NCBI GenBank assembly: GCA_944321145.1
Contig: CALUKF010000004.1
Span: 1-64,000, forward strand
Origin: an uncultured Odoribacter sp.
GTDB taxonomy: Bacteria > Bacteroidota > Bacteroidia > Bacteroidales > Marinifilaceae
Length of the DNA stretch: 64,000 bases
Direction: 5' to 3'
Numbering within the stretch: position 1 is the first letter of the stretch; the number at the start of each line of letters is the position of its first letter. Position numbers and translations under genes: made by a program. This document shows, one piece after another, positions 52,374-61,267 of the stretch. The notes under the pieces are model-generated. The model did not search any database. It was given only the letters and a program-made list of their open reading frames with translations, and had not been told where the DNA came from.

Positions 52374-53828
52374 TTACAGCAAGGGGGCAAAGAGCCGTGC
52401 CACCGATTCGTAGACCCGTTCGCGCTTCGGACGGAATTTCCAGTATTGGATGGAAACTTCGTCGGCGGCTTCCAAGTCCTCTGCAAAATCCGCTGCCAAC
52501 TGTTTCACGACTTCCCGGTCGTATATAATCATATTTACTTCAAAGTTCTGCTCAAAGCTCCGCAAATCCATGTTTGCCGAGCCGACACTTGCCACCTGCC
52601 CGTCGGCAACAATCACCTTGCTGTGGTTGATGCCCTTCTTGTACCAATAAATTTTCACGCCAGCCTCCAGCAATTCCTCGACATAGGAACGGGAACACCA
52701 ATAAGTAAGGCGGGAATCGGACTTATGGGGCAGGAGAATGCGCACGTCCACGCCGCTCATGGCTGCCGTCTTCAAGGAATTGAGGGTCGTCTCCCCCGGC
52801 ATGAAATAAGGGGTGGAGATGAAAACATAGCGTTTCGCCATGTTGATAAGGGTAAAATACGCCTGTTGGATAGACGCCCAGTCGCTGTCGGGACCGGAAG
52901 CGACGGTCTGCACCACGACATTGCCTTCTGCCTGGAGGTAGGGCATATACTCATTTTTGTTCAGCAAAAGCTCCTGGCAGACAAAGTACCAGTCCGCAAG
53001 GAACACCACTTGAAGGGAGGTGACCGCCTCGCCCTCGACGCGGAGGTGGGTGTCGCGCCAAACGCCGATGCCCGGCACGCCGTCCACGTAGCGGTCGGCA
53101 ATGTTCAGACCACCGACGAAACCCACGCGCCCGTCAATCACGGCAATCTTGCGGTGGTTGCGGTAATTGGCTTTGCGGGCAAACTGATGGTAACGCACGG
53201 GCAGGAAGGGATACACCCGGATGCCTGCCTGGCGGAGGCGGCGGATGAAATGCTTCGAAAGGCTCCAGCTGCCCACATCGTCGTAAATGATACGCACCTC
53301 CACGCCCTCGGCGGCTTTTTGCAGGAGAATTTCCTCCAATTCGCTGAGCAAACGTCCCTCGGCAAGGATGTAATACTCCAGGTGGATGAACTTGCGGGCG
53401 GAACGCAACGCCTCAAAAAGGGCGGGGAAAGTCTCGCTGCCATTGTCAAGCACCGTCAGGGTATTGTAGCGCGTGAGGAGGGCTTTGCTGTTGTTGAGGA
53501 GGAGGGTCATGAGCTTACGCACCTCAACGGTGTTGCGCCGCTGGAGGAATTCGGACTTCTTGATGAGCTGCTTCTGGTCTTCGCTCATGTACTGGAGCCA
53601 CTTCATGTCGCCCAGTCCCTTGCGGGAAAACATCTTGATTTTGCGGTAATTCACGCCAAAGAACAGATAAAATAGGAAGCCTGCAAAGGGCATTGCCACG
53701 AGGACAATAATCCAAGCCAAGGTGCGCACGGGGTTGCGATTCTCAAGTATCACGTTGAAAATCACGGATGCCACGGTCAGCAAATAGAGGGCAATCCCGA
53801 TATATATGAAGATTTGCAGCCAAGTCAT
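52374..53828 (-). CDS. cls: Cardiolipin synthase
   Basis: This 484-residue inner-membrane phospholipase-D-type enzyme makes cardiolipin from phosphatidylglycerol. Two N-terminal transmembrane helices (IFIYIGIALYLLTVASVIFN, TLAWIIVLVAMPFAGFLFYL) are followed by two HKD motifs, NYRNHRKIAVIDGRVGFVGG and GINHSKVIVADGQVASVGSA. The end, FAPLL, is family-like. It lies 51 nt upstream of murF-alr on the same strand and is divergent from prmC with a 35-nt gap. Confidence 0.96.
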   Translation of the reverse strand: MTWLQIFIYIGIALYLLTVASVIFNVILENRNPVRTLAWIIVLVAMPFAGFLFYLFFGVNYRKIKMFSRKGLGDMKWLQYMSEDQKQLIKKSEFLQRRNTVEVRKLMTLLLNNSKALLTRYNTLTVLDNGSETFPALFEALRSARKFIHLEYYILAEGRLLSELEEILLQKAAEGVEVRIIYDDVGSWSLSKHFIRRLRQAGIRVYPFLPVRYHQFARKANYRNHRKIAVIDGRVGFVGGLNIADRYVDGVPGIGVWRDTHLRVEGEAVTSLQVVFLADWYFVCQELLLNKNEYMPYLQAEGNVVVQTVASGPDSDWASIQQAYFTLINMAKRYVFISTPYFMPGETTLNSLKTAAMSGVDVRILLPHKSDSRLTYWCSRSYVEELLEAGVKIYWYKKGINHSKVIVADGQVASVGSANMDLRSFEQNFEVNMIIYDREVVKQLAADFAEDLEAADEVSIQYWKFRPKRERVYESVARLFAPLL

Positions 53829-53851
53829 GTCCTGATATGCATTTTTAATCC

Positions 53852-53859
53852 TATCTTTG
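53852..53859 (+). promoter_or_regulatory. -7 box immediately before prmC
   Basis: TATCTTTG matches TAnnTTTG exactly and ends only 4 nt before the prmC ATG at 53864. If used, it gives an almost leaderless mRNA. No TTG is seen 20 nt upstream. Confidence 0.4.
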
Positions 53860-53863
53860 TGTT

Positions 53864-54730
53864 ATGAATACACTTTCTCAATTGTCCCAATATGCCCGGC
53901 AGGCGCTGCAGGATTTCTATCCCGACGGGGAAATCCGAAGCATTTGCCGTATCCTGTATGAGGACGTTTTCCATCTCACAAATATAGACATCCATTTGAA
54001 AAAAAACGAACGTTTGGACGAAAGCTTTATCAATAAATTTTATGGCATCGTCGAACGGCTGAAAACCGGGGAGCCGCTGCAGTACATTATCGGGAGCACG
54101 GAGTTCCGCGGGCTGCGGCTGGAAGTGAACCGCTCGACGCTGATTCCACGCCCAGAGACGTCGGAATTGGCAGTGTGGGCAAGCGGGGCATTGCGGGCAG
54201 GGATGCGGGTGCTGGACATCGGCACGGGGAGCGGATGCCTTGCCATCGCCCTCGCGCAAGCGTGTCCGGGAGCCGTGGCGGAGGGCATTGACATTTCAGC
54301 GGAAGCCGTTGCCACGGCACAGAGGAACGCCGCCGGCAATGACGTGAAGGTGGAATTTAGCGTGCGGGACATCCTGCGGCACGGGGAATACGCATGGGGA
54401 ACGTACGACCTCATCGTCAGCAACCCGCCCTACGTGCGGGAATGCGAGCGGGCGGGGATGGAGCGGAATGTGCTGGACTATGAGCCGCCGCAGGCTCTTT
54501 TCGTACCGGACGACGACCCGCTGGTGTTCTACCGCGCCATCGGGGACTTCGGGCAGGCGCATCTGAAGGCGGGAGGCATGCTTTTCCTGGAAATCAATGA
54601 AGCCCTGGGGCAGGAGACTGCCCGCCTGTTGGAAAGACAGGGCTACGTGCTTGTGGAGGTGCGGCAGGATATGTACGGCAAGGAACGGATGGTGAAAGCC
54701 ACTAAAATCACAGCGAACCATGGGCAATAA
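53864..54730 (+). CDS. prmC: Peptide chain release factor N5-glutamine methyltransferase
   Basis: PrmC methylates the GGQ glutamine of release factors. The 288-residue protein has an N-terminal helical domain (MNTLSQLSQYARQALQDFYP), the family stretch GEPLQYIIGSTEFRGL, RSTLIPRPETSEL, the SAM loop VLDIGTGSGCLAIALA and the catalytic motif SNPPYVRE. Its end overlaps recX by 11 nt. It is divergent from cls; the intergenic distance is only 35 nt. Confidence 0.96.
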   Translation: MNTLSQLSQYARQALQDFYPDGEIRSICRILYEDVFHLTNIDIHLKKNERLDESFINKFYGIVERLKTGEPLQYIIGSTEFRGLRLEVNRSTLIPRPETSELAVWASGALRAGMRVLDIGTGSGCLAIALAQACPGAVAEGIDISAEAVATAQRNAAGNDVKVEFSVRDILRHGEYAWGTYDLIVSNPPYVRECERAGMERNVLDYEPPQALFVPDDDPLVFYRAIGDFGQAHLKAGGMLFLEINEALGQETARLLERQGYVLVEVRQDMYGKERMVKATKITANHGQ

Positions 54731-55205
54731 GGATTACCAGTCACCGGAAAAACGGGCGGAACGCGCCCTGAAAAACTTGGCGGACAAATGCAGCCGGAAG
54801 GAATATTGCAGCGCGGACATCCGGAAAAAGTTGGAGCAATGGGAGTTGCCGGAAGAGGAAGCGGCAAAGGTCATGCAGTTTTTGCAGGAGCATCATTTCG
54901 TGGACGACCGCCGCTATGCCCGCAATTACGCAGAAGACAAAGCCCGCTTCAACCGTTGGGGCAGGCAGAAAATCGCCCTCATGCTGCGGCAAAAAGGCAT
55001 TGCCCCCGACCTCATCACAGAAGCCTTGGAAGCCATCCCGGCGGAAAGCTATGCCGGAAACTGCCTCGACCTGTTGCGGCAAAAAGCCCGCTCGCTCGCC
55101 GAAAGCGACCCTTACAAACGGCGTGCCAAGCTCATCCGCTTCGCCCTCGGCAGGGGCTTCGACTACGAGACGGTGCAAAAGTGTCTCGCGCAACTCACTG
55201 AATAA
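54720..55205 (+). CDS. recX: Regulatory protein RecX
   Basis: This 161-residue all-helical protein matches RecX, which limits RecA filament growth. Visible repeats of the three-helix RecX unit are ALKNLADKCSRKEYCSADIR, EHHFVDDRRYARNYAEDKA with the signature F(V/I)DD.RYA, and RKIALMLRQKGI-type GRQKIALMLRQKGIAPDLI. It overlaps prmC by 11 nt, so the two are coupled. Confidence 0.88.
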   Translation: MGNKDYQSPEKRAERALKNLADKCSRKEYCSADIRKKLEQWELPEEEAAKVMQFLQEHHFVDDRRYARNYAEDKARFNRWGRQKIALMLRQKGIAPDLITEALEAIPAESYAGNCLDLLRQKARSLAESDPYKRRAKLIRFALGRGFDYETVQKCLAQLTE

Positions 55206-55217
55206 AAGAGGACAAAC

Positions 55218-55258
55218 CGTCAATTGGACAAATTGACGATTGAATCGAAGATTTGTCC
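55218..55258 (+). promoter_or_regulatory. Two mutually exclusive hairpins after recX
   Basis: CGTCAATT (55218-55225) pairs with AATTGACG (55231-55238). GGACAAAT (55226-55233), which uses the loop and part of that stem, can instead pair with ATTTGTCC (55251-55258). Only one can form at a time. The site lies between the recX stop and the glycosyltransferase promoter; no U-tract is present. Confidence 0.4.
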
Positions 55259-55285
55259 AACCCGACAGAAGTTTTGCAAAATCCC

Positions 55286-55316
55286 TTGCCGGATTGGGGG
55301 AAGATTGCTATATTTG
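55286..55316 (+). promoter_or_regulatory. Promoter of the GT2-DUF4922-SpoIID-AmpG operon
   Basis: TTG (55286-55288), 20 nt, TATATTTG (55309-55316) fits the Bacteroides consensus fully. It places transcription start near 55323 and so supports the ATG at 55343. Confidence 0.65.
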
Positions 55317-55342
55317 GCGGAATGAAGTTAGCAACAATCGAG

Positions 55343-56689
55343 ATGAAAAATACGATACCCATTTACCAGGTGCCTGCCTATACGGACAGAGAAACACTGC
55401 GCAAACTGAGGCTGAAGAGTCCATACGGGTATGTCCTGCTCCGCGTAGGGGATGCGCCGCTGGAATTGCCGGAGGAAAACGCGGCGCGGATGTTACAAGT
55501 GGCAGAAGACAGCGGAGCGGTGCTGCTGTACAGTGATTACTACCTGCTTAAAAACGGGCAGCGGCTGCCCCACCCGACCATTGACTATCAAGAGGGAAGC
55601 CTGCGCGATGACTTCGATTTCGGCGCAGTCTGGACAGTCAACGCGCAAGCCTTCAGGCAGGCTGTGGAAGAGATGGACGCCACCTACCGCTATGCCGCCC
55701 TCTACGACCTGCGCCTGCGCCTCTCACGGAAGGGGGAAATCCTGCACCTGCCGGAGTACCTGTACACGGTGGAAGAAACGGATGCCCGGACTTCCGGGGA
55801 ACGGCAATTCGACTATGTAGACCCCCACAACCGCGAGGTGCAACAGGAAATGGAAGCCGTTTGTACCGCCCACCTGAAAACCATTGGCGGATGGCTGCCG
55901 CCGACATTCCGGGACCTCGACCTGCAGGAAGGCAAGTTTCCGGTGGAAGCCTCGGTAGTCATTCCCGTGAAAAACCGGGCAAGAACCATTGCCGACGCCG
56001 TGCATTCCGCCCTAAGCCAGGAGACGGACTTCCCATTCAACATCCTTGTGGTAGACAATTACTCCACGGACGGCACGACGGAAATCCTGCAAAAGCTGGC
56101 GCAAGAACACCCTGCCGTGGCACTCCTGCATCCGAAAAGCCCGATGGCAGGCATTGGCGGCTGCTGGAACGAAGCCATCGACTCGCCGCAATGCGGACGG
56201 TTTGCGGTGCAATTGGACAGCGACGACCTCTATGCCAGCCCCCAAACGTTGCAGACCATCGTGGACGAGATGTACAAACAACAATGTGCCATGCTCGCCG
56301 GCAGCTACCGGATGGTGGATTTCCAATTGCAGGAAATCGCGCCCGGAGTCGTAGACCACCGGGAATGGACGGACACAAACGGCAGGAACAATGCCCTCCG
56401 CATCAACGGATTCGGCGCGCCCCGGGCTTTTTTCACCCCCGTCATCCGCGAAGTGCGTTTCCCCAATGTGAGCTACGGAGAGGATTACGCCGTGGGGCTT
56501 GCCATCTCGCGACGTTATAAGGTCGGGCGAATTTACACGCCCATTTACCTCTGCCGCCGCTGGGAAGGAAACTCAGATGCCAACCTGAACATCGAGCAGG
56601 TGAACCGGAACAATTATTACAAAGACCGCATCCGCACCATTGAACTCCGGGCAAGACGCCTTTGCATGCCGGGGAATGATGTGCATTGA
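55343..56689 (+). CDS. Glycosyltransferase family 2 protein
   Basis: From 55343 ([20 protein letters not shown]) the protein has 448 residues. The first about 210 form a domain with [20 protein letters not shown] and [17 protein letters not shown], itself resembling a degenerate GT-A region. A clear GT2 domain follows: [37 protein letters not shown], and the metal-binding QLDSDDLYA, then [20 protein letters not shown] with the acceptor-side Glu-Asp. No membrane segment is seen, so it acts in the cytoplasm. It is first in a four-gene operon; donor and acceptor are unknown. Confidence 0.88.
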   Translation: MKNTIPIYQVPAYTDRETLRKLRLKSPYGYVLLRVGDAPLELPEENAARMLQVAEDSGAVLLYSDYYLLKNGQRLPHPTIDYQEGSLRDDFDFGAVWTVNAQAFRQAVEEMDATYRYAALYDLRLRLSRKGEILHLPEYLYTVEETDARTSGERQFDYVDPHNREVQQEMEAVCTAHLKTIGGWLPPTFRDLDLQEGKFPVEASVVIPVKNRARTIADAVHSALSQETDFPFNILVVDNYSTDGTTEILQKLAQEHPAVALLHPKSPMAGIGGCWNEAIDSPQCGRFAVQLDSDDLYASPQTLQTIVDEMYKQQCAMLAGSYRMVDFQLQEIAPGVVDHREWTDTNGRNNALRINGFGAPRAFFTPVIREVRFPNVSYGEDYAVGLAISRRYKVGRIYTPIYLCRRWEGNSDANLNIEQVNRNNYYKDRIRTIELRARRLCMPGNDVH

Positions 56690-56703
56690 AGATTGAAAAA
56701 CAG

Positions 56704-57657
56704 ATGAATATGGACACAGAAAAGAGCCAGGCATTAAGCCGCCTGTTCCACCAACAGACACAGGACTTCCCCTTGGCAAGAGACAATTACCGGGCATTGA
56801 CGCAAGCCGTCTGTAAAGAAATCCCGCTGGACGGCTTCTGCATCCGGGTGCAATACAATCCCGCCCGCATCATTTCGACCAATGCCAAGACGGACGCGGC
56901 AAGCCTGAGGAACCGGAAATGCTTCCTCTGCCCCAGCGGCATGCCGGAAACCCAGCAGGGAATGGCATACGGCGACAGGTATCACATTTACATCAACCCC
57001 TATCCCATCTTCCGGCAACACTTCACCGTGCCCTCCAACGAGCACCTCCCGCAACGGATTGCCCACCGCTTCGAGGACATGTTGGACATTGCGACGGACT
57101 TCCCGGGACACGTGGTTTTCTACAATGGTCCTGCCAGCGGCGCCTCCGCTCCCGACCATTTCCACTTTCAATTAGTCTCCCGGGGCGAAATGCCCATCGA
57201 GGCAGATGCCGCCAACGAAAGGCTGCGGCAGGTTGTCCGGACAGGGGAAGACTACACCATTGCCACCCTGCGGGACTACCTGCGGGAGGTGTTTATCCTT
57301 GAATCCGCCAGCAAAGCGCGGCTCCGGGTACTTTTTGATGCGCTGCAACGGTTTGTGGGCATCACCGTGCCCTACGAAGCGGAACCGCAATTCAACCTTT
57401 TCGCCTGGCAGGCAGAGGGGTGCTTGCACATCTGCCTTTTCCCGCGCCGCCGTTGGCGTCCCCGGCAATTCTTCGAGGAAGGGGAAGGGCAAATCATGTT
57501 CAGCCCCGGATGCGCCGATATGGCAGGCTTGATTATCGCGCCGCGCCAACGGGATTTCGAGCATTACGACGCCGCTTTGCTCGCCGACCTGTTCCAACAA
57601 GTGAGCATCACGCCAGAGGAAAGAGAACAAATTGTCCACCTGATTCAACAATTCTAA
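56704..57657 (+). CDS. DUF4922 protein (HIT/Ap4A-phosphorylase-like nucleotidyltransferase fold)
   Basis: This protein of about 317 residues has a Cys-containing loop NRKCFLCPSGMPETQQGMAY and INPYPIFRQHFTVPSNEHLP, and a histidine motif SAPDHFHFQLVSRGEMP. Both resemble GalT/Ap4A phosphorylase-type members of the HIT superfamily, where the HxH histidine carries the nucleotide. I recognise the DUF4922 family; its reaction is not established. The ATG at 56704 follows the glycosyltransferase stop by 14 nt, and SpoIID follows 13 nt after its stop, so the genes are tightly linked. Confidence 0.8.
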   Translation: MNMDTEKSQALSRLFHQQTQDFPLARDNYRALTQAVCKEIPLDGFCIRVQYNPARIISTNAKTDAASLRNRKCFLCPSGMPETQQGMAYGDRYHIYINPYPIFRQHFTVPSNEHLPQRIAHRFEDMLDIATDFPGHVVFYNGPASGASAPDHFHFQLVSRGEMPIEADAANERLRQVVRTGEDYTIATLRDYLREVFILESASKARLRVLFDALQRFVGITVPYEAEPQFNLFAWQAEGCLHICLFPRRRWRPRQFFEEGEGQIMFSPGCADMAGLIIAPRQRDFEHYDAALLADLFQQVSITPEEREQIVHLIQQF

Positions 57658-57670
57658 AACTCCAAACGCC

Positions 57671-58969
57671 ATGCAAGCACCGGAAATAGAAATCGGCATC
57701 CTCTTTGCCCCGCGCATCACCTTCCGCCTAAACGGCACATTCATCTGCAAAGGGAAAAGCTATCAAGGAGAATACACGCTCACGCGGGAAGGGGAAAACT
57801 ATCGCCTCGCCGGCAGCACCGGCACGGAAAGCGTCCACCTGCCCTTGGAATTTCAGCCGGAAGACTATGCCGCTGCGGACTTCGACCTGATGGACGTTAC
57901 CATCGGCATCCATTTCCATTGGGAGCGGCAAGAGACGCAAAAGTTCAAAGGCACGCTCCGCCTCATCGATGAAGGCGAGCACCTGACCGCCGTCAACCGC
58001 CTGCCGTTAGAGGATTACCTGCGCAGCGTCATCTCGTCCGAAATGAAGGCAACCTCCTACATTGAACTGCTGAAAGCCCATGCCGTCATCTCACGCAGCT
58101 GGCTGCTGGCGCAAAAAGCCAAGGCAAAAAAGCTGGACGGCACGTATCGCTCCGGCTATCAGAACGAACAGGAATACATCCGCTGGTACGACCGCGAAGA
58201 CCACCGGAACTTTGATGTCTGCGCCGACGACCATTGCCAACGCTACCAGGGCATTACCCGCGCCTGTACGCCTGCAGTACACGAAGCGGTGGAACGCACG
58301 CAAGGCGAGGTGCTCACCTACGGGGGAGACATCTGCGACGCCCGTTTTTCCAAGTGTTGCGGCGGAGCCACCGAGCGGTTTGAAAACACTTGGGAAGCAG
58401 TACCCCACCCCTATTTGACCAGTCTCTTCGACGCTCCTGCCAAAAAAACCGCCGACCTCAGCCGCGAAGAAGATGCCCGCGCCTGGATACTCTCCGCGCC
58501 GCCGGCATTCTGCCACACGGACGACCGGGCAATCCTCGCAGAAGTGCTGAACGACTACGACCTCGAAACCCGCCATTTCTTCCGCTGGACAGAGAACCGG
58601 ACGGCAGGGGAATTGTCCGCCTTGATGCGGGAAAAACTGGGCATTGATTTCGGCGACATCCTCGACCTTGTGCCCGTCGAAAGGGGCAATTCCGGAAGAA
58701 TTATCCGCCTCCTCGTGAAAGGTAGCCGGCAATCGCTCACCATCGGCAAGGAACTGGCCATCCGCAAAGCACTCTCCCCCACCCACCTCTACAGCTCCGC
58801 CTTTGTCGTCGAAAAGGAAGGCGACACCTTCACCTTCCACGGCGCCGGCTGGGGACACGGCGTCGGGCTTTGCCAAATCGGGGCAGCTGTCATGAGCGCG
58901 CAGGGCTACGGCTACCGCGACATCCTGCAACACTATTTCAAAGGAAGTGAAATCACCAAAATCTATTGA
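57671..58969 (+). CDS. SpoIID/LytB-domain protein
   Basis: This 432-residue protein carries the SpoIID domain: LEDYLRSVISSEMKATSYIE with the conserved Glu, LLKAHAVISRSWLLAQKAKA, RFSKCCGGATERFENTW and the closing GWGHGVGLCQIGA. SpoIID is a lytic transglycosylase acting on peptidoglycan stripped of stem peptides. No signal peptide is obvious at MQAPEIEIGILFAPRITF, which is odd for a wall enzyme and may mean non-classical export or a cytoplasmic role on imported fragments. It ends 2 nt before the AmpG-like gene. Confidence 0.87.
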   Translation: MQAPEIEIGILFAPRITFRLNGTFICKGKSYQGEYTLTREGENYRLAGSTGTESVHLPLEFQPEDYAAADFDLMDVTIGIHFHWERQETQKFKGTLRLIDEGEHLTAVNRLPLEDYLRSVISSEMKATSYIELLKAHAVISRSWLLAQKAKAKKLDGTYRSGYQNEQEYIRWYDREDHRNFDVCADDHCQRYQGITRACTPAVHEAVERTQGEVLTYGGDICDARFSKCCGGATERFENTWEAVPHPYLTSLFDAPAKKTADLSREEDARAWILSAPPAFCHTDDRAILAEVLNDYDLETRHFFRWTENRTAGELSALMREKLGIDFGDILDLVPVERGNSGRIIRLLVKGSRQSLTIGKELAIRKALSPTHLYSSAFVVEKEGDTFTFHGAGWGHGVGLCQIGAAVMSAQGYGYRDILQHYFKGSEITKIY

Positions 58970-58971
58970 CT

Positions 58972-60291
58972 ATGCCTAAAAAGAAAAACACCGCCTGGAG
59001 TTGGATACCGACCCTCTATTTTGCGCAGGGGTTGCCTTACGTCATTGTCATGACCGTGGCGGTCATCATGTTCAAACGCCTGGGCATGCCGAATGCCGAC
59101 ATTGCGCTCTACACCAGCGGGCTGTACCTCCCGTGGGTCATCAAGCCGCTGTGGAGCCCCTTGGTAGACCTGCTTAAGACCAAGCGGTGGTGGATTGTCG
59201 CCATGCAACTCGTCATGGGCGCAGGATTTGCCGGCATCGCCCTCACGCTGGAAGCGCCCGACCCTTTCCGCTATTGCCTGGCATTCCTGTGGTTATTGGC
59301 GTTCAGTTCCGCCACGCACGACATTGCCGCCGACGGGTTCTACATGCTCGCCCTCGACGAGAGGCGGCAAGCCTATTTTGTGGGCATCCGCAACACCTTC
59401 TACCGCCTCGCGGTGATTGCCGGACAAGGCGGGCTGGTCATGCTGGCAGGCGCTTTGGAAAAACGCTATGCCGCCACCCGTCCGGAGGCAGAAGCCATTC
59501 CGGAGGCTTGGGCAATCACGTTCTACGTGGCAACCGGCATTTTCTTCCTGCTCTTCCTTTACCACCACCTGTTCCTGCCCCACGCGGCAAAAGATGCTGT
59601 TTGCAGGCAAACCGGGGCAGCAAAATCATCCATCGGCAAGGAGTTTCTGCTCACCTTCGCCTCCTTTTTCCAAAAGAAAGGCATCGTCCCTGCCTTGGCG
59701 TTCATCCTGCTCTATCGCTTTGCCGAGTCGCAATTGGTCAAAATCGCCTCGCCTTTCCTGCTGGATGCCCCTACCGCCGGCGGCTTAGGGCTGGATACTT
59801 CCACCGTGGGGTTCATTTATGGCACCGTAGGAGTCATTGCCCTCACGGCGGGCGGCATCCTGGGCGGTATCTTCATTGCCCGGCGCGGCTTGCGGAGGAG
59901 CCTGTGGCAGATGGTCTGCGCCATGAATCTCCCGAACCTTGTCTACCTCTATCTGGCATACGCCCATCCCGAAAGCGAAACGGTGATTTCCGCCTGCGTC
60001 GCCGTCGAGCAATTGGGCTACGGTTTCGGTTTCACCGCCCTCACCTACTTCATGATGCTCTTCAGCGCAGGCAAGCAGCAAACTGCCCACTACGCCCTCT
60101 GCACCGGCTTCATGGCACTCGGCATGATGCTCCCCGGCATGGTGTCCGGCTGGATACAGGAACTCATCGGCTACCGGCACTTCTTCCTCTGGATCATGCT
60201 TGCCACCCTCCCCAGCTTCCTTGCCACCCAAGCCATTGCCCGGCATCCCGCCCTCCGCGCTTCCGGCAAGGACGGTGCAGACGTTGCATAG
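58972..60291 (+). CDS. AmpG-like MFS transporter
   Basis: This protein of about 439 residues has twelve transmembrane helices and the AmpG-type N-terminus WSWIPTLYFAQGLPYVIVMT. Other matches are YTSGLYLPWVIKPLWSPLVD, SSATHDIAADGFYM and MVSGWIQELIGYRHFFLWIM. AmpG imports anhydro-muropeptides (products of lytic transglycosylases) into the cytoplasm for recycling. Its direct coupling to a SpoIID-like gene makes a shared cell-wall role plausible. The ATG at 58972 is chosen; a TTG at 58966 would overlap the previous stop. Confidence 0.87.
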   Translation: MPKKKNTAWSWIPTLYFAQGLPYVIVMTVAVIMFKRLGMPNADIALYTSGLYLPWVIKPLWSPLVDLLKTKRWWIVAMQLVMGAGFAGIALTLEAPDPFRYCLAFLWLLAFSSATHDIAADGFYMLALDERRQAYFVGIRNTFYRLAVIAGQGGLVMLAGALEKRYAATRPEAEAIPEAWAITFYVATGIFFLLFLYHHLFLPHAAKDAVCRQTGAAKSSIGKEFLLTFASFFQKKGIVPALAFILLYRFAESQLVKIASPFLLDAPTAGGLGLDTSTVGFIYGTVGVIALTAGGILGGIFIARRGLRRSLWQMVCAMNLPNLVYLYLAYAHPESETVISACVAVEQLGYGFGFTALTYFMMLFSAGKQQTAHYALCTGFMALGMMLPGMVSGWIQELIGYRHFFLWIMLATLPSFLATQAIARHPALRASGKDGADVA

Positions 60292-60315
60292 TCCGCCATT
60301 TTTTGTATAACTTTG
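60284..60315 (+). promoter_or_regulatory. Bacteroides-type promoter leading into a relic frame and methyltransferase
   Basis: TTG (60284-60286), 21 nt, TAACTTTG (60308-60315). It starts inside the end of the AmpG-like gene and transcribes the broken frame at 60353 and then probably the methyltransferase at 60500. Confidence 0.5.
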
Positions 60316-60352
60316 CATCAGGTTGAAAATACAGGTTTAAAATTTACCCATC

Positions 60353-60470
60353 ATGAGAAAAACAGTTGCACTATGGTTATATCCGTGATAAAAGTTTTGA
60401 CTATTACTATGTTTGCCTTTACATTTCCAACAAGCTGGACGAGAGCGGGCTTTACATTGTCGCGGATTAA
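60353..60470 (+). pseudogene. Possible gene relic between the AmpG-like and methyltransferase genes
   Basis: An ATG at 60353 opens MRKTVALWLYP and stops. A second frame over the same stretch reads HYGYIRDKSFDYYYVCLYIS then NKLDESGLYIVAD and stops at 60470. The tyrosine-rich peptide looks like a protein C-terminus, and a promoter lies upstream, so this may be what is left of a deleted gene. No family can be named. Confidence 0.25.
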
Positions 60471-60499
60471 AGTTGTTCATTAAAAACCAGAAAAAAGAC

Positions 60500-61252
60500 A
60501 TGCACCATTCAGTAGAAGAAAGCAAAGCCATTTGGAACGAAAACGCCGAATTTTGGGACAATGCCATGGGGGATGAGTCGAATGACTTCCACAGGCAAGT
60601 TGTCCGTCCAAAAGTAACCAAGCTCCTAAACCCCCAGCCCACGGACTACATTTTAGACATCGCCTGCGGGAACGGAAATTACTCTGCCTACCTTGCCGCC
60701 CAAAACATCCCGGTTGTCGCTTTCGATTACAGCGAAAAGATGATTGAGTTGGCAAAAAAACGACAGGTACAATACGCCGACCGCATCAAATTTTGCGTGG
60801 CAGATGCCACTAACCCCGCAAGCCTGCTGTCCTTGAAAAGGGAACGCCCCTACACAAAAGCCGTTTCCAACATGGCAATCATGGACATGACGGACATCCG
60901 CCCGTTGTTCACAGCCGTGTATGAACTATTGGCAGACAACGGGATTTTCGTATTCGCCACACAACATCCTTGCTTCGTGACGCGGACAGAGAAATACATG
61001 ACGCCCCACAGCTATTACGACATCGCCATCGAAGGGCAGCCCCGGAAACAATGCTACTACCACCGCTCTCTGCAAGACATTTTCAATCTCTGCTTTCAAA
61101 CCGGCTTTGCCATTGACGGCTTCTATGAAGAATGCTATAAAACCAACCCTGAAATCCCCATGGTCATCATTGTGAGAATCAGGAAAGTACCGCAAAACAA
61201 TAAATTGAATTTATGCAAGAACCCATTGCACGAACTTCAATTTCAATCATAA
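60500..61252 (+). CDS. SAM-dependent methyltransferase (class I)
   Basis: This protein of about 250 residues starts at 60500 (MHHSVEESKAIWNENAEFWD). The SAM-binding motif is DYILDIACGNGNYSAYLA, followed by VVAFDYSEKMIELAKKR (acidic loop) and FCVADATN. These are class I methyltransferase motifs; the substrate is unknown. An AraC-type regulator begins 15 nt after its stop and probably shares the transcript. The longer frame from 60413 has no suitable start context. Confidence 0.88.
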   Translation: MHHSVEESKAIWNENAEFWDNAMGDESNDFHRQVVRPKVTKLLNPQPTDYILDIACGNGNYSAYLAAQNIPVVAFDYSEKMIELAKKRQVQYADRIKFCVADATNPASLLSLKRERPYTKAVSNMAIMDMTDIRPLFTAVYELLADNGIFVFATQHPCFVTRTEKYMTPHSYYDIAIEGQPRKQCYYHRSLQDIFNLCFQTGFAIDGFYEECYKTNPEIPMVIIVRIRKVPQNNKLNLCKNPLHELQFQS

Positions 61253-61267
61253 ATATTTATCAATCAG

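Noticed and set aside
49746-53675. A 1309-codon open frame on the plus strand
   Set aside because: It lies antisense to the well-supported murF-alr and cls genes and has no recognisable domains. It is a shadow of their codon bias.
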